DNA of 64,000 bases from Actinoplanes philippinensis (GTDB lineage Bacteria; Actinomycetota; Actinomycetes; Mycobacteriales; Micromonosporaceae). The notes beneath the pieces were generated by a model. It saw nothing but the letters and a program-made list of their open reading frames with translations, was not told the DNA's origin and ran no database searches. The stretch covers positions 31,173 to 95,172 of the forward strand of contig NZ_FONV01000023.1 in the NCBI RefSeq assembly GCF_900113015.1, read 5' to 3'. Both the position numbers and the translations under genes were made by a program. The first letter of the stretch is position 1. Every line of letters starts with the position of its first letter. Below are positions 16,630-26,006 of the stretch, one piece after another.

Positions 16630-17634
16630 ATGCGGCCGATCACTCTGCCCGACGTTCCGTACGACGCGACCGCCGTACGCCCGCACTGGTCTGACCTGCC
16701 GGACGGTTTGCGGAAAGCGATCAGCCTGCGTCTCGGATCGCCGGTCTCGGCCGCGCGCAGCGCCGGCGGCGGTTTCACCCGATCCTTCGCCGCGGTGCTC
16801 GACACCGAGGCCGGGACCAGTGTGTTCGCGAAGGCAGCGCCCCTGAGCGACCCAGTGTCCCAGTGGTACGCCCGCGAGGCAGCCCTCACCACGGCATTGC
16901 CCCCGGAGGTGACCGCCGCCCGCCCGCTCTGGACGATGACCGATTCCGATTGGTTCGTGCTGTGCCTGCCCGCGATCGACGGGCGGATCCCGGCGTTGCC
17001 CTGGTCACCGGAGGATCTGGACACCACGCTGCGGACCTGGTCGGCGGCGGCGACCGCGCTGGCCCACCCGTCGCCGCAGCTACTGGAGATCGGCATGCCG
17101 TCGCTCCCGGAGATCCTGCGCGACGAGATGTCCTGGTGGTCGCTGATCGCCGCCCGCCGCGCGCCGATGCCCGAGCCGGCCCTCGCCACGATCGCCCCGC
17201 AACGGCTCGCCGACCTGGCGAGACTCGAACGCGCGCTGCCCCCGCTGGCCGCCGGCGACGGGATGTGCCACGGCGACCTGCGGGTCGACAACGTGCTGGT
17301 CGACCGGGACGGCCGGGCCTGGCTGTGTGACTGGACGTGGCCGTGCCTCGGCGCGCCCTGGTTCGACACGGTGACGCTGCTGGTCAGCGCCTACGCCAGC
17401 GGCCTGGACACCGACGCCGTGCTGCGCGCGTGGGGCGCTCCCGACGAGGGGGTGGACGGGGCGCTGGCCGCACTGGCCGGATACTGGCTGACACGCGCCG
17501 GCGACGGTCCGAGCAGCGCGTCGCCGCACAGCCGGCAGCACCAGCGGTTCAGTGGTGAGCAGGCGCTGGCCTGGCTGGCCGACCGCCGCGGCTGGGACGG
17601 CGAGCCGGGCAGACGCCGCTGGTTCCGTCGTTGA
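16630..17634 (+). CDS. Aminoglycoside phosphotransferase (APH) family protein
   Basis: A 334-residue kinase-fold protein. The catalytic loop is CHGDLRVDNVLVD (about residues 213-225; catalytic Asp in HGD) and the metal-binding segment is LCDWTWP (about 234-240). The N-lobe contains AGGGFTRSFAAVL and FAKAAP with the probable ATP-binding lysine. The family includes antibiotic, homoserine and other small-molecule kinases; nothing here points to antibiotic resistance specifically. It lies upstream of rpsT on the same strand, with an independent promoter between. Confidence 0.82.
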   Translation: MRPITLPDVPYDATAVRPHWSDLPDGLRKAISLRLGSPVSAARSAGGGFTRSFAAVLDTEAGTSVFAKAAPLSDPVSQWYAREAALTTALPPEVTAARPLWTMTDSDWFVLCLPAIDGRIPALPWSPEDLDTTLRTWSAAATALAHPSPQLLEIGMPSLPEILRDEMSWWSLIAARRAPMPEPALATIAPQRLADLARLERALPPLAAGDGMCHGDLRVDNVLVDRDGRAWLCDWTWPCLGAPWFDTVTLLVSAYASGLDTDAVLRAWGAPDEGVDGALAALAGYWLTRAGDGPSSASPHSRQHQRFSGEQALAWLADRRGWDGEPGRRRWFRR

Positions 17635-17647
17635 GACCGGAGCCGTT

Positions 17648-17676
17648 TTGGCGGCTCGTTGGCGTGCTGGTAACCT
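17648..17676 (+). promoter_or_regulatory. Putative sigma-70-type promoter of rpsT
   Basis: TTGGCG (17648-17653) and TAACCT (17671-17676) are separated by exactly 17 bp, matching the actinobacterial housekeeping -35/-10 pattern. Transcription would start near 17683 and give an approximately 115-nt leader ahead of rpsT. Confidence 0.6.
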
Positions 17677-17798
17677 GGTTCCTCGCGTGTGGTGACACGC
17701 TGTTGTTTCCTGCACCGGCCTCGCCGGGATCCGAGACGGCCGCGCGGTGACCACTCGTTGAGACCATTTTTCCGAACTAGTCAGGACAAGGCTGTCGC

Positions 17799-18065
17799 GT
17801 GGCGAACATCAAGTCCCAGATCAAGCGCAACCGGCAGAACGAGAAGGCCCGTCTGCGCAACAAGTCGGTCAAGTCTTCGCTGAAGACCGTGATCCGCAAG
17901 CTGCACGAGGCGAGTGACTCGGGCAACGTCGAGTCGGCCACCGCGCTGCTGCGTGACGCTTCGCGCCAGCTGGACAAGGCCGTCAGCAAGGGCGTCATTC
18001 ACAAGAACCAGGCGGCCAACCGCAAGTCGGCCATCGCCAAGAAGATCGCCTCGCTGTCCGCCTGA
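17799..18065 (+). CDS. rpsT: 30S ribosomal protein S20
   Basis: An 88-residue protein, the standard S20 size. MANIKSQIKRNRQNEKAR at the start and NRKSAIAKKIASL at the end are diagnostic. It binds 16S rRNA early in 30S assembly. Start codon GTG at 17799. It is flanked by a promoter at 17648 and a terminator at 18151, so it is a single-gene unit. Confidence 0.98.
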   Translation: MANIKSQIKRNRQNEKARLRNKSVKSSLKTVIRKLHEASDSGNVESATALLRDASRQLDKAVSKGVIHKNQAANRKSAIAKKIASLSA

Positions 18066-18150
18066 TCCGCTCGTTCTGGATCAGGTCATGGCCGCACGGA
18101 CGCGGCCGATGACCCGCGCCCGCCTCTGAGGCGGGTCGGCTCGGACAAAC

Positions 18151-18201
18151 CCGGGCACCGCCGGACCTCACGGTTCGCGACGGTGCCCGGTTTCGTTTTC
18201 C
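18151..18201 (+). terminator. Intrinsic terminator of rpsT
   Basis: A 10-bp perfect stem (18151-18160 with 18181-18190) encloses a 20-nt loop and is followed by the T-rich stretch TTTCGTTTTCC. It lies 86 bp after the rpsT stop. Confidence 0.8.
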
Positions 18202-18639
18202 CAGACGTTTTCCTTAATCCGGTACGCCCGAAGCGGTCCCCAAAGCCACCGGCCACCGGCACGCCGCCATCGCACCGCCCCGTGCGGCACGCCGCCCCGC
18301 CCGACACACGCCCCCGCAGCGCCCAACCCCGCACACGGCCCTCGCTATGCCGCCCAGAGGCTCACCGGCCACCGCTACCGCCGCCCGGAGGCCACCGGCC
18401 ACCGGCACGCCGCCCACTCAGCTTTTTCGCACGGCGTGTCGAAGGTCTCTACCCGTGAGATCACGCCTCACGGACGCCACCATGCGACCGGACCGCAGCA
18501 CCAGATCAAGTCGGCTTCCCGGCAGCGTCAGCCGCTCAAGCAGGCAAGACATTGGGGCAGCCGATGCGGCCGAGCAGTATCCCTGGAGCGACAGCCCACA
18601 GCCGATGGCGACACCCCAGCCTTCGCACAACGGCCAAGG
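18202..18639. other. Intergenic region with direct repeats, no gene seen
   Basis: About 440 bp between the rpsT terminator and the convergent gene ending at 18640. A 24-bp direct repeat rich in GCC/ACCGG occurs at 18245-18268 and 18391-18414, with a degenerate copy near 18366. Open frames here have no recognisable protein content or ribosome binding site. Confidence 0.6.
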
Positions 18640-19677
18640 TCACTCGTAGCGGCGAGACGCCGCCTGCCGAGCCATCTGCTGCCGAACGTCCCGCTCGTCA
18701 GTCCACGCCCGTCGAATCGGCGCGTGATTGCCCCGGTGTTCCTCCACCACTGGTTCCGCAGCCGAGCGCACCTGCCGCTGCCCCTCGTCCCCGTGCCATC
18801 CAGCGCTGGACGAGGAGCTCGGCGACGATCCGGCCGATGAACCGGTCCCGGACAGGCCTCGCGAATAAGACCCCGGATACCCCACCGCCGGCACCTCGGA
18901 CATGCCGTCTAGCGAGGTGGCCGGGTCATACCCGAGCGCAGACGGCTCCGGCGAGACGATCGGCGCACAGCCGCCCCCGAGCGGCATGACCGCAGGCGTG
19001 AACCCGCCGGTCACCGGCGCGGGGCTCGGCGTGTACTCACCGGGCTGCCCCACCTCGGCGTGCCGGGCCGGCCCGTAGGAAGCGAACCGATCGTCGGCCA
19101 TCCGCCCCGCCCCCGCGGAACGCACGCCCAAGCCATCACCCCGCCCGGCAGAAGACCCGTAGGCGCCATAGCCGTGTGGTCGCTCCCCCTCGAAACCCGG
19201 CCGCTCGGCGGAGGACCCACCATGAAAACCCGAGGTGAAGCCCCCCTGCCCGCCGTGGTGGCCACGCCCGGCAGAGACCGACCCGTAAACCCCGGCCCCT
19301 TCGGCCGAAGGCATCCGCGCCCCGCCCGCGGAGGTGAAGCCATCGGCAGAAGCCGCCGGCATGGCGGCCGGCATGGCGGCCGGCCGCAACACAGCGGTCC
19401 GCCCCGGCGCCGCCTCGGTGGCGACCGGACGGGGCACGACAGCCCCCGCGACCAGATCGTTGAACTTGACCATCAACGCAACGGTCACCGGCAGGACGAC
19501 CACACCCCACCAGCTGACCAGCTCGGCAAGGGCCAGCAGGATCCCGAGGACCACGGCGCCCTCGAGGAAGACGAAGCAGAGCAGCCCGCTGGGCGCGAGG
19601 TGGCGAAGGCGCAGCATGCGCGCGTACAGCGGCTGATGCGCCGGCCCGGATCGGCCCGCCCGGTTGGTCCGCGTCAT
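18640..19677 (-). CDS. Membrane protein with long disordered Gly/Ser tail (unknown)
   Basis: 345 residues. Two adjacent hydrophobic helices lie at about residues 32-52 (LLCFVFLEGAVVLGILLALAE) and 55-72. A long Gly/Ala/Ser-rich low-complexity tail follows (about 75-310). The protein ends with a charged segment, RRAWTDERDVRQQMARQAAS, that looks conserved. The ATG at 19677 overlaps the holA stop (ATGA), so translation is coupled to holA. Function is not recognised. The short charged C-terminus after a disordered tether suggests a docking motif, which is inference. Confidence 0.7.
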   Translation of the reverse strand: MTRTNRAGRSGPAHQPLYARMLRLRHLAPSGLLCFVFLEGAVVLGILLALAELVSWWGVVVLPVTVALMVKFNDLVAGAVVPRPVATEAAPGRTAVLRPAAMPAAMPAASADGFTSAGGARMPSAEGAGVYGSVSAGRGHHGGQGGFTSGFHGGSSAERPGFEGERPHGYGAYGSSAGRGDGLGVRSAGAGRMADDRFASYGPARHAEVGQPGEYTPSPAPVTGGFTPAVMPLGGGCAPIVSPEPSALGYDPATSLDGMSEVPAVGYPGSYSRGLSGTGSSAGSSPSSSSSAGWHGDEGQRQVRSAAEPVVEEHRGNHAPIRRAWTDERDVRQQMARQAASRRYE

Positions 19678-20657
19678 CGTGCCCCTCCGTCCCGGCGGGC
19701 GGCGGCGATCGCGAACACCGTCTGTTCGAGCGCGTAGCCCCGGTCCTCGGCGCCGCCCTTGACCGCGGCGTTGCAGTCGGCGGCCGCGCGCATCGCGTCG
19801 ACCAGGCCCTCCGGGGTCCAGCCGCGGCTGCGGGCCTGCGCCTTCTCGATCTTCCAGGCGGGCATGCCGAGGCTGCTCGCCAGCTGGTACGGGTTGCCGC
19901 GCCCCGCCGACGCGACCTTCGCCACCGTCCGCACCCCGTCGGCCAGCGCGTCCGCGATCGGCACCGGGTCGACGCCGACGTGCAGCGCCCACCGCAGCGC
20001 CTCCAGCGCGCCGGGCAGGTCACCGACCATGGCGGCGTCCGCGACGGCGAAGCCGGTGACCTCGGCGCGGCCCTTGTAGTACCGCGCGACCACCGCCTCG
20101 GTGATCTTGCCGTCGGTGTCGGCGAGCAGCTGGGAGCAGGCGGCGGCGATCTCGCGCAGGTCGGTGCCGACGGCCTGGAGCAGGGCGGCCGCGGCGGAGT
20201 CGTCGCACCGGGCGCCGTGGCGGCGGAACTCGTTGCGGACGAACGCGATCCGCTCGGAGTCCTTCTTGAGCTTCATCACGGGCACGACGGTGGCCCCGGC
20301 GGCACGCAGCCCGTCGGCGAACGCCTTGCCCTTGGCCCCGCCGACGTGGGTGACGACGAGGGTGACCTCGGGGTCGGGACTCTTCGCGTAGGCCAGGAGC
20401 GCGGCGGTGAGGTCCTTTCGCGCATCCTGGCCACTCCTGATCACCAGAACGCGCCGGCCGCCGAAGAGTGACGGGCTCAGCATCTCGGCGACCTCACCGG
20501 CGGCGAGCGCCCCGCCCTCATACTCCCGGACGTCGGCGCCCGGATCGGCGGCTCGCGCGGCCTCGACCGCCTCGGCGACGGCACGGGCGGCGAGAAGCTC
20601 CTCGTCGCCTTGGACGAGCAGCAACGAGGGGGGTGGCGCGGCATTCACGTGCAACAT
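19674..20657 (-). CDS. holA: DNA polymerase III subunit delta
   Basis: About 327 residues (339 if an upstream GTG at 20693 is used). It is the clamp-loader delta subunit that opens the sliding clamp. PPSLLLVQGDEELLAARA marks the N-terminal AAA+-like domain, FGGRRVLVIR follows, and the C-terminal collar domain includes ALRWALHVGVDPVPIADAL. The ATG at 20657 is chosen because VQGDEELL is normally 10-20 residues from the start. Location next to comEC-comEA and rpsT is the classic order. Confidence 0.92.
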   Translation of the reverse strand: MLHVNAAPPPSLLLVQGDEELLAARAVAEAVEAARAADPGADVREYEGGALAAGEVAEMLSPSLFGGRRVLVIRSGQDARKDLTAALLAYAKSPDPEVTLVVTHVGGAKGKAFADGLRAAGATVVPVMKLKKDSERIAFVRNEFRRHGARCDDSAAAALLQAVGTDLREIAAACSQLLADTDGKITEAVVARYYKGRAEVTGFAVADAAMVGDLPGALEALRWALHVGVDPVPIADALADGVRTVAKVASAGRGNPYQLASSLGMPAWKIEKAQARSRGWTPEGLVDAMRAAADCNAAVKGGAEDRGYALEQTVFAIAAARRDGGAR

Positions 20658-20877
20658 CGTCGCACGGAGGACCGACAGTTCCGCGAGCCTCACTCGTTAG
20701 CGCAGGCCGCTGATCACCGAACGCGAAACCAGACATATCGGCGACCGAACATGCCCTGACCGCCGTACAGTCGCTGAACCCAGGCCCAACATGCCACCCA
20801 TCCGATTTGCGCGTTTCGCATCTAATTGAGGGCGATAGGCATAAGATTCGCCAACCCTCATGCCTCACCCGGGCGTG

Positions 20878-23220
20878 TCACGATTCCGCCCCGCGCGCCG
20901 CGACCGCGAGCCCCCCGTCGACCACCATGACGGCCACGTCCCCCGACTCGTCGGTGCGCAGGACCCGTGCCCCGTTCCCGGCGATCCGCCGCAGCAGCAT
21001 CGCGTTCGGGTGCCCGTAGTCGTTGTCCCGCCCGACCGACACCAGCGCCACCGCCGGCCGTGCCGCATCCAGCAGTGACGTCGCCTGCAGCGCGCTCCCG
21101 TGGTGGGCCACCTTCAGCACGTCCGCCCGCAGCGCCGGCGCGCCGAGCACGCTCACCAGGTCCTCCTGCTCCTCGGTCTCCGCGTCGCCGAGCAGCAGCA
21201 CCGACCGGCCCCCGGTGACGGCCCGTACGATCAGTGAGTTGTTGTTGGGGTCGGAGTTGGTGCCTCGCATCGGGGTGATCGGCCCGAGCACCTCGAGGCT
21301 CAGGCCGCCGACCGGATGGGACCAGCCCGGCCCGACCGGCTGCACGACAGTCCCGGCGGCGGCTGCGGCGTCCTCCACCGCGGAGCGCCCGCTCGCCGGC
21401 TCCGGCCAGTCCGGCCCGATGACGGCGGCCACCTCCCGCCCGCGGAAGACTCCGGCGACGCCGCCGACGTGGTCGGCGTGGAAGTGGCTGACCACCAGCA
21501 CGGCGACCTGCTCGACGCCGAGACGCCGCAGGCACCGGTCCACCGCGTCCGGCTCGGGCCCGGCGTCGACGACCACGGCCCGCCCCGGACCGGCGGCGAG
21601 CACCACGGCGTCGCCCTGACCGACGGCGCACGCCACCACGAGCCAGTCCGGCGGCGGCCAGCCGGGCGCGAGCAGCCGGACCGGCAGGGCCCCGAGGATC
21701 GCGCCGAGGGCGACCACGGTGGCCAGGCGGCGCACGACGACCCGCCGCGCGGCGACCAGGAAGGCGACGGTCAGCACCGCGAGCAGCACCCCGCCGAAGG
21801 CGCCGCCCGGCCAGGGCAGCGCGCCGGCCGGCACCCGCGCCCCGGTGTGCGCGACCAGCACCAGCCACTCGGTGGGCCAGTGCCCGGCCCACGCCGCGAA
21901 CTCGGCGCCCGCCGGCCAGAACGGCGACAGCACGGCCGCCGCGACGCCGCACAGCGTGGCCGGGGCGATCGCCGGGACCGCGACCAGGTTGGCCGGGACC
22001 GCGACCAGGCTGACCGTCCCGGAGATGGCCGCGACCACCGGCCCGCAGGCGACGTGGGCGGCGGCCGGCACGGCGAGCGCCTCGGCCACCCCGGCCGGGC
22101 AGCCGCGGCGGCGCAGCCCGTCCCGCCAGACCGGGGCGATCAGCAGCAGACCGGCCGTGGCCATCACCGACAGCGCGAACCCGGCGTCGGCGGCGAGCTC
22201 CGGATCGGCGACCAGCAGCGCCGCCGCACCCGCCGCCAGCGCCGGAACCGCCGCCCGGCTGCGCCCGGTGGCCAGCCCAAGCAGCCCGATGGCGCCCATC
22301 GCCCCGGCCCGGATCACGCTCGGCGACGGGCGGGCCAGGATGATGAACCCGGCCAGCGCCACCGCGCACAGCACCGCGCAGACCAGCGGCCCGGCCCGGG
22401 CACGCCGCACCACGAAGAGCACCACCCCCAGGACGATCGCGACGTTGGTGCCCGACACCGCGGTCAGATGCGTGAGCCCGGTGGTGCGGAAGTCCTCGTC
22501 CAGCGCCGGGTCGAGACGGCTGGTGTCGCCCACGACCAGGCCGGGGAGCAGGCCGCCGGAGTCGTCCGGGAGCGGATCGCAGGCCCGTTGCAGACCGGTG
22601 CGCAGCACGCCCGCACCCTGCTGCGCCCAGGACGGCTCCCCGAGCAGCCGGGGTGGTGTCCGCGCCGACACGACGGCGGCCCGCAGGTCACCCGGTCGTG
22701 GCGGCAGGAGCCGTCCGGTGGTCGCCACCCGCTGGCCCGGGAGCAGCCCCCGCCAGGCCGGATCAGCGCCGAGCACGAGCGCCCGTGCCGACAGACGGAT
22801 CGTGGCGGCGTCCTCGGGTGTCACCGACTCCAGGTCAACCGCGACCAGATAGGTGGGCGGCCCGGACGACTTCGCCAGTGGCCGCGGATCGTCCCGGACC
22901 ACCACCTCCACCCGTACGGCCGCGTCCGCACCGACCAGCGCCGCCAGCGCGGGAGCCTCCCGCACCGAGATCCGGGCCGCCGTGGCCACCGCCCCGCACC
23001 CGGCCCCCAGCGCCACGGCCACCCCGATCCACAGCGCCGCCTCACCCCACCACGGGCCGACGGGCCCGGCCCGCAGGAGCCCGCCGAGGACCCCGGCGAC
23101 CGCCAGTCCCCCGAGACCGACCGCGAGACCCCACCCGGCCGACAGATGGAGAGCGCCGAGAGCCGCCAGCCAGAGCCCCACCGTGAATCCCGCCAGCCGC
23201 AGATCGGGCGCCCCGGCCAT
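20878..23220 (-). CDS. comEC: ComEC/Rec2 family DNA-uptake channel protein
   Basis: A 780-residue polytopic membrane protein. The N-terminal part (1-200) has hydrophobic helices and an OB-like DUF4131 segment. The central Competence domain (about 230-500) is rich in helices and contains TGLTHLTAVSGTNVAIVLG, the family signature. The C-terminal metallo-beta-lactamase domain (about 520-780) has VSHFHADHVGG (HxHxDH). In transforming bacteria it forms the inner-membrane channel for single-stranded DNA, and the MBL domain may degrade the complementary strand. Its ATG overlaps the comEA stop (TGATG), so the two are co-translated. Confidence 0.94.
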   Translation of the reverse strand: MAGAPDLRLAGFTVGLWLAALGALHLSAGWGLAVGLGGLAVAGVLGGLLRAGPVGPWWGEAALWIGVAVALGAGCGAVATAARISVREAPALAALVGADAAVRVEVVVRDDPRPLAKSSGPPTYLVAVDLESVTPEDAATIRLSARALVLGADPAWRGLLPGQRVATTGRLLPPRPGDLRAAVVSARTPPRLLGEPSWAQQGAGVLRTGLQRACDPLPDDSGGLLPGLVVGDTSRLDPALDEDFRTTGLTHLTAVSGTNVAIVLGVVLFVVRRARAGPLVCAVLCAVALAGFIILARPSPSVIRAGAMGAIGLLGLATGRSRAAVPALAAGAAALLVADPELAADAGFALSVMATAGLLLIAPVWRDGLRRRGCPAGVAEALAVPAAAHVACGPVVAAISGTVSLVAVPANLVAVPAIAPATLCGVAAAVLSPFWPAGAEFAAWAGHWPTEWLVLVAHTGARVPAGALPWPGGAFGGVLLAVLTVAFLVAARRVVVRRLATVVALGAILGALPVRLLAPGWPPPDWLVVACAVGQGDAVVLAAGPGRAVVVDAGPEPDAVDRCLRRLGVEQVAVLVVSHFHADHVGGVAGVFRGREVAAVIGPDWPEPASGRSAVEDAAAAAGTVVQPVGPGWSHPVGGLSLEVLGPITPMRGTNSDPNNNSLIVRAVTGGRSVLLLGDAETEEQEDLVSVLGAPALRADVLKVAHHGSALQATSLLDAARPAVALVSVGRDNDYGHPNAMLLRRIAGNGARVLRTDESGDVAVMVVDGGLAVAARGAES

Positions 23221-24101
23221 CAGACCGTCACCAGGTCTTTCAGCTGCTCGTACCGCGACTCCCCGATCCCGTCGACCTTGCGCAGATCGGTGACGGCCCG
23301 GAAGCCGCCCTGCGCGTCCCGCGCGTCGAGGATCCGCTGGGCGAGCACCGGCCCCACCCCCGGCAGCGAGTCCAGCTGCCCGAGAGTCGCCGTGTTGAGG
23401 TTGATCAGCCCGCCCGCTGTCGCGCCGGGGGTGGCCGGCCCGGCGATCGCTCCGGGCGGCGGCGTGACCCCCACCATGATCAGCTCGCCGTCGACGACCT
23501 TCCGGGCGAGGTTGAGCATCGCCACGTCCACGCCGGGCTCCGCTCCCCCGGCCGCGTCCAGCGCGTCGGCCACGCGAGCCCCCGAGGCGAGCCGCACCAG
23601 CCCTGGTTTGCGCACCTTGCCGCCGACCGCGACGACGAGGTCACCCGCCGCGGAGGCCGGGACCCGGCCGGTGACCACGCCGGTCGTGGACACCGGCGCG
23701 GCCGGGGTCACGACCTCGTCGACCTTTGGCCGGGACTTCCAGGCGAGGAACCCGGCCACCAGCACGACCACGACCGCCACCGCGGCCATCGCCCGGACCC
23801 CCGGCCGCCCCGGATCGAAGGCGTGCAGCCACTGCCGCCGCCCGTCCGCGAACGCCCCGTCCCCGCTGAGCCCGGCCTCCGGCGGCCGCACCGAAGACGC
23901 CCGCGAACCGCCGCCGCCCCGACCGGAGGGGGCGCCGTCCCCTAAAGGGGAGACATCGTCCTCCTCATCCGACCACGCGGGAACGATGTCCGCCCAGTCC
24001 AGCGGCCCCTCCGCGGGCACCGCACGGCGGACCGGACCCCCGTCGAGCACCGCCCGGAGCCGCGCTCCCACGACGTCACCGCTATCCTTCGCCTCTCGCA
24101 C
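23220..24101 (-). CDS. comEA: ComEA family helix-hairpin-helix DNA-binding protein
   Basis: A 293-residue protein. It has a 105-residue N-terminal charged region, one transmembrane helix (about 104-121, AAVAVVVVLVAGFLAW), then a SLBB-like domain (GDLVVAVGGKVRKPGLVRL) and C-terminal tandem helix-hairpin-helix motifs (INLNTATLGQLDSLPGVGPVLAQRI and VDGIGESRYEQLKDL, given here as two segments). This is the ComEA layout: a membrane-tethered DNA receptor outside the cell feeding ComEC. The long cytoplasmic N-terminus is common in actinobacterial homologues. Natural competence of this organism is not shown by this pair alone. Confidence 0.93.
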   Translation of the reverse strand: MREAKDSGDVVGARLRAVLDGGPVRRAVPAEGPLDWADIVPAWSDEEDDVSPLGDGAPSGRGGGGSRASSVRPPEAGLSGDGAFADGRRQWLHAFDPGRPGVRAMAAVAVVVVLVAGFLAWKSRPKVDEVVTPAAPVSTTGVVTGRVPASAAGDLVVAVGGKVRKPGLVRLASGARVADALDAAGGAEPGVDVAMLNLARKVVDGELIMVGVTPPPGAIAGPATPGATAGGLINLNTATLGQLDSLPGVGPVLAQRILDARDAQGGFRAVTDLRKVDGIGESRYEQLKDLVTV

Positions 24102-24186
24102 GGCCCGACCGTAGGAACTCCCCCGCCTTCGTGCTCGCGGCCCTGTGGACGAACCAGCGTTGTGGACAACCCGGGAGGGACGGCGT

Positions 24187-24948
24187 GTGACACGAGAGCA
24201 GGCGATCTCCCGGTTACGGGCGGCGGGCTGCGTGTTCGCCGAGGACGAGGCGGACGTGCTGATCGAGGCCGCGGCGGCCGGCCCGCCCCTGGCCGCGATG
24301 GTCGAGCGCCGGGCCGCGGGCGAGCCGCTGGAGCAGGTCGTCGGTTACGCCGACTTCGCCGGGGTACGCGTCCGCCTGCGCCCGGGAGTGTTCGTCCCCC
24401 GGGTCCGCAGTGAGCTGCTGGTCCGCCTGGGCGCCGCCGGGATCGGCCAGGAAGCCGTGGTGGTGGACCTGTGCTGCGGCTCGGGCGCGCTGGGCCTGGC
24501 GGTGCGGCGCCGCGTCCCGGGCATCGTCCTGCACGCCGCCGACGTCGACCCGGCAGCGGTCGCCTGCGCCCGGGACAACCTGGGCGCGAACGTGTACGAG
24601 GGCGACCTGTTCCACGCCCTCCCGGAGTCGCTGCGCGGCCGGATCGACCTGCTCCTGGCCAACGTGCCCTACGTGGCGACCGGCCACCTGCCGTTCCTGC
24701 CCGCCGAGGCACGCGACCACGAGCCCCGTGCCGCGCTGGACGGCGGTGACGACGGCCTGGCCGTGTTCCGGGCGGTCGCCGCGGGCGCCCGCGACTGGCT
24801 GGCCCCGGGCGGTCTGCTGATCTCCGAGATCACCGAGGCACAGACCCCGGTCGCGTCGGCGATCGCCGCGGGGAACGGATTGACGCCCACCGTCGCCACC
24901 GACGATGATCTCGACGCCCGCGCGATCCTGGCGCGCCGGCCCCGATAA
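24187..24948 (+). CDS. PrmC/HemK-like protein N5-glutamine methyltransferase
   Basis: A 253-residue methyltransferase. The N-terminal helical part ends in EPLEQVVGYADFAGVRV. The SAM motif I is VVDLCCGSGALGLAV, and the catalytic NPPY-type motif reads NVPY in LLLANVPYVATG. The NVPY variant belongs to an actinobacterial paralogue group annotated as putative protein N(5)-glutamine methyltransferase, distinct from the release-factor enzyme PrmC encoded near prfA. The target glutamine protein is unknown. The GTG at 24187 follows GGGAGGGA. It is divergent from comEA. Confidence 0.85.
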   Translation: MTREQAISRLRAAGCVFAEDEADVLIEAAAAGPPLAAMVERRAAGEPLEQVVGYADFAGVRVRLRPGVFVPRVRSELLVRLGAAGIGQEAVVVDLCCGSGALGLAVRRRVPGIVLHAADVDPAAVACARDNLGANVYEGDLFHALPESLRGRIDLLLANVPYVATGHLPFLPAEARDHEPRAALDGGDDGLAVFRAVAAGARDWLAPGGLLISEITEAQTPVASAIAAGNGLTPTVATDDDLDARAILARRPR

Positions 24949-24974
24949 CGCCGAAGAGAATCCCCGAGGACCCC

Positions 24975-26006
24975 GTGGGCCTGCTGCGTAGGATCGCCCG
25001 CGCCCGGCTTGCCGGGCGTGTGCTCCGCCGTCTGCGCCGCACCGGTGTCCGGGACGCCCGCTACCACTCCGGGCCGTTCGAGGTCAGGTTCACCGCGCCG
25101 GGTGACGACGAGCCCACCATCCTGCCGCTGGCGCCCCTGCTGGGCCGCCGGAAAGCCCTGGACGACCTGGTGGCCGGGCTGCTGCGGGTGCCGCCGGCCT
25201 GGGCGGACGCCGCACCGCTGCTGCGGCCGGTGCTGCGCGGCGCCGCGCCCGGAGCGCCGCTGCGCCGTCCGGTTCTGCCGTTCCTGTCCGAGTTCGTGGT
25301 GGTCGACCAGCCGGACACGATGACCTACGTGACAGCGGCGCAGGCCACCGCCTGGAAGACGCCGGGCGACGAGATCTTCGCGACCGCCCGCGCCAACCTG
25401 ACCGGCGCGGTCCTGCACGGCGTGGCCGACGGCCCGGTGGTGGTGCGGTTCGTCGACGACGGCAACGCGTACTGGACGTCACATCTGCTGTTGCAGGGCT
25501 GGCTGGACAGGCTCGCCGGCCAGGTCGGCGGCGCCCCGGTGGCGTTCGCCCCGGAACGCGGAACCCTGCTGGTCACCGCCGACGACAGCCCCCTGCTGAC
25601 GGCTCTGTTCGCCGAGGCGGAGACGATCTTCGTGACGTCACCGCACCCGCTGAGCCCGATGGCGTACCGCAGCGACGACAACGGCTGCACGATCCCCTAC
25701 ACGGCCCCGCCGGCCCACCCGCTGCACCAGACCGTCCGCCGCGCCGAACGCCTGCTGGCCATGCACGAATACCACCGGCAGCCCCCCGATCGGTCCCTCC
25801 CGTCCGCCGCGTTGCACCTGCTCGGCGACGCGTCCGAGGGCTGGCGCACCCGCGCCGTCTGGCCGGAGGACACCCCGACGCTCCTCCCGGAGGCCGACGA
25901 GGTCCAGGTCGGCGACCGTACCCTCCCCTGGCACACGCTCGCCCCGCACCTGACCCCCACCACCCACACACCACCGCGCTGGCTGGCCACCTCCTGGCCA
26001 CCCTGA
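24975..26006 (+). CDS. Hypothetical protein, DUF1444-like
   Basis: A 343-residue soluble protein starting with GTG 24975, 26 bp after the methyltransferase gene and probably in one transcript with it. The first 25 residues are strongly basic (LLRRIARARLAGRVLRRLRR). The middle reads VVVDQPDTMTYVTAAQATAWK followed by ATARANL, resembling the DUF1444/YtpQ pattern of a Trp-containing segment ahead of an AxxNL helix. No catalytic motif is recognised. The resemblance is weak, so the family call is tentative. Confidence 0.6.
   Translation: MGLLRRIARARLAGRVLRRLRRTGVRDARYHSGPFEVRFTAPGDDEPTILPLAPLLGRRKALDDLVAGLLRVPPAWADAAPLLRPVLRGAAPGAPLRRPVLPFLSEFVVVDQPDTMTYVTAAQATAWKTPGDEIFATARANLTGAVLHGVADGPVVVRFVDDGNAYWTSHLLLQGWLDRLAGQVGGAPVAFAPERGTLLVTADDSPLLTALFAEAETIFVTSPHPLSPMAYRSDDNGCTIPYTAPPAHPLHQTVRRAERLLAMHEYHRQPPDRSLPSAALHLLGDASEGWRTRAVWPEDTPTLLPEADEVQVGDRTLPWHTLAPHLTPTTHTPPRWLATSWPP

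Noticed and set aside
16630..17634. Antibiotic-resistance kinase
   Set aside because: The APH fold is clear, but nothing in sequence or context indicates an antibiotic substrate.
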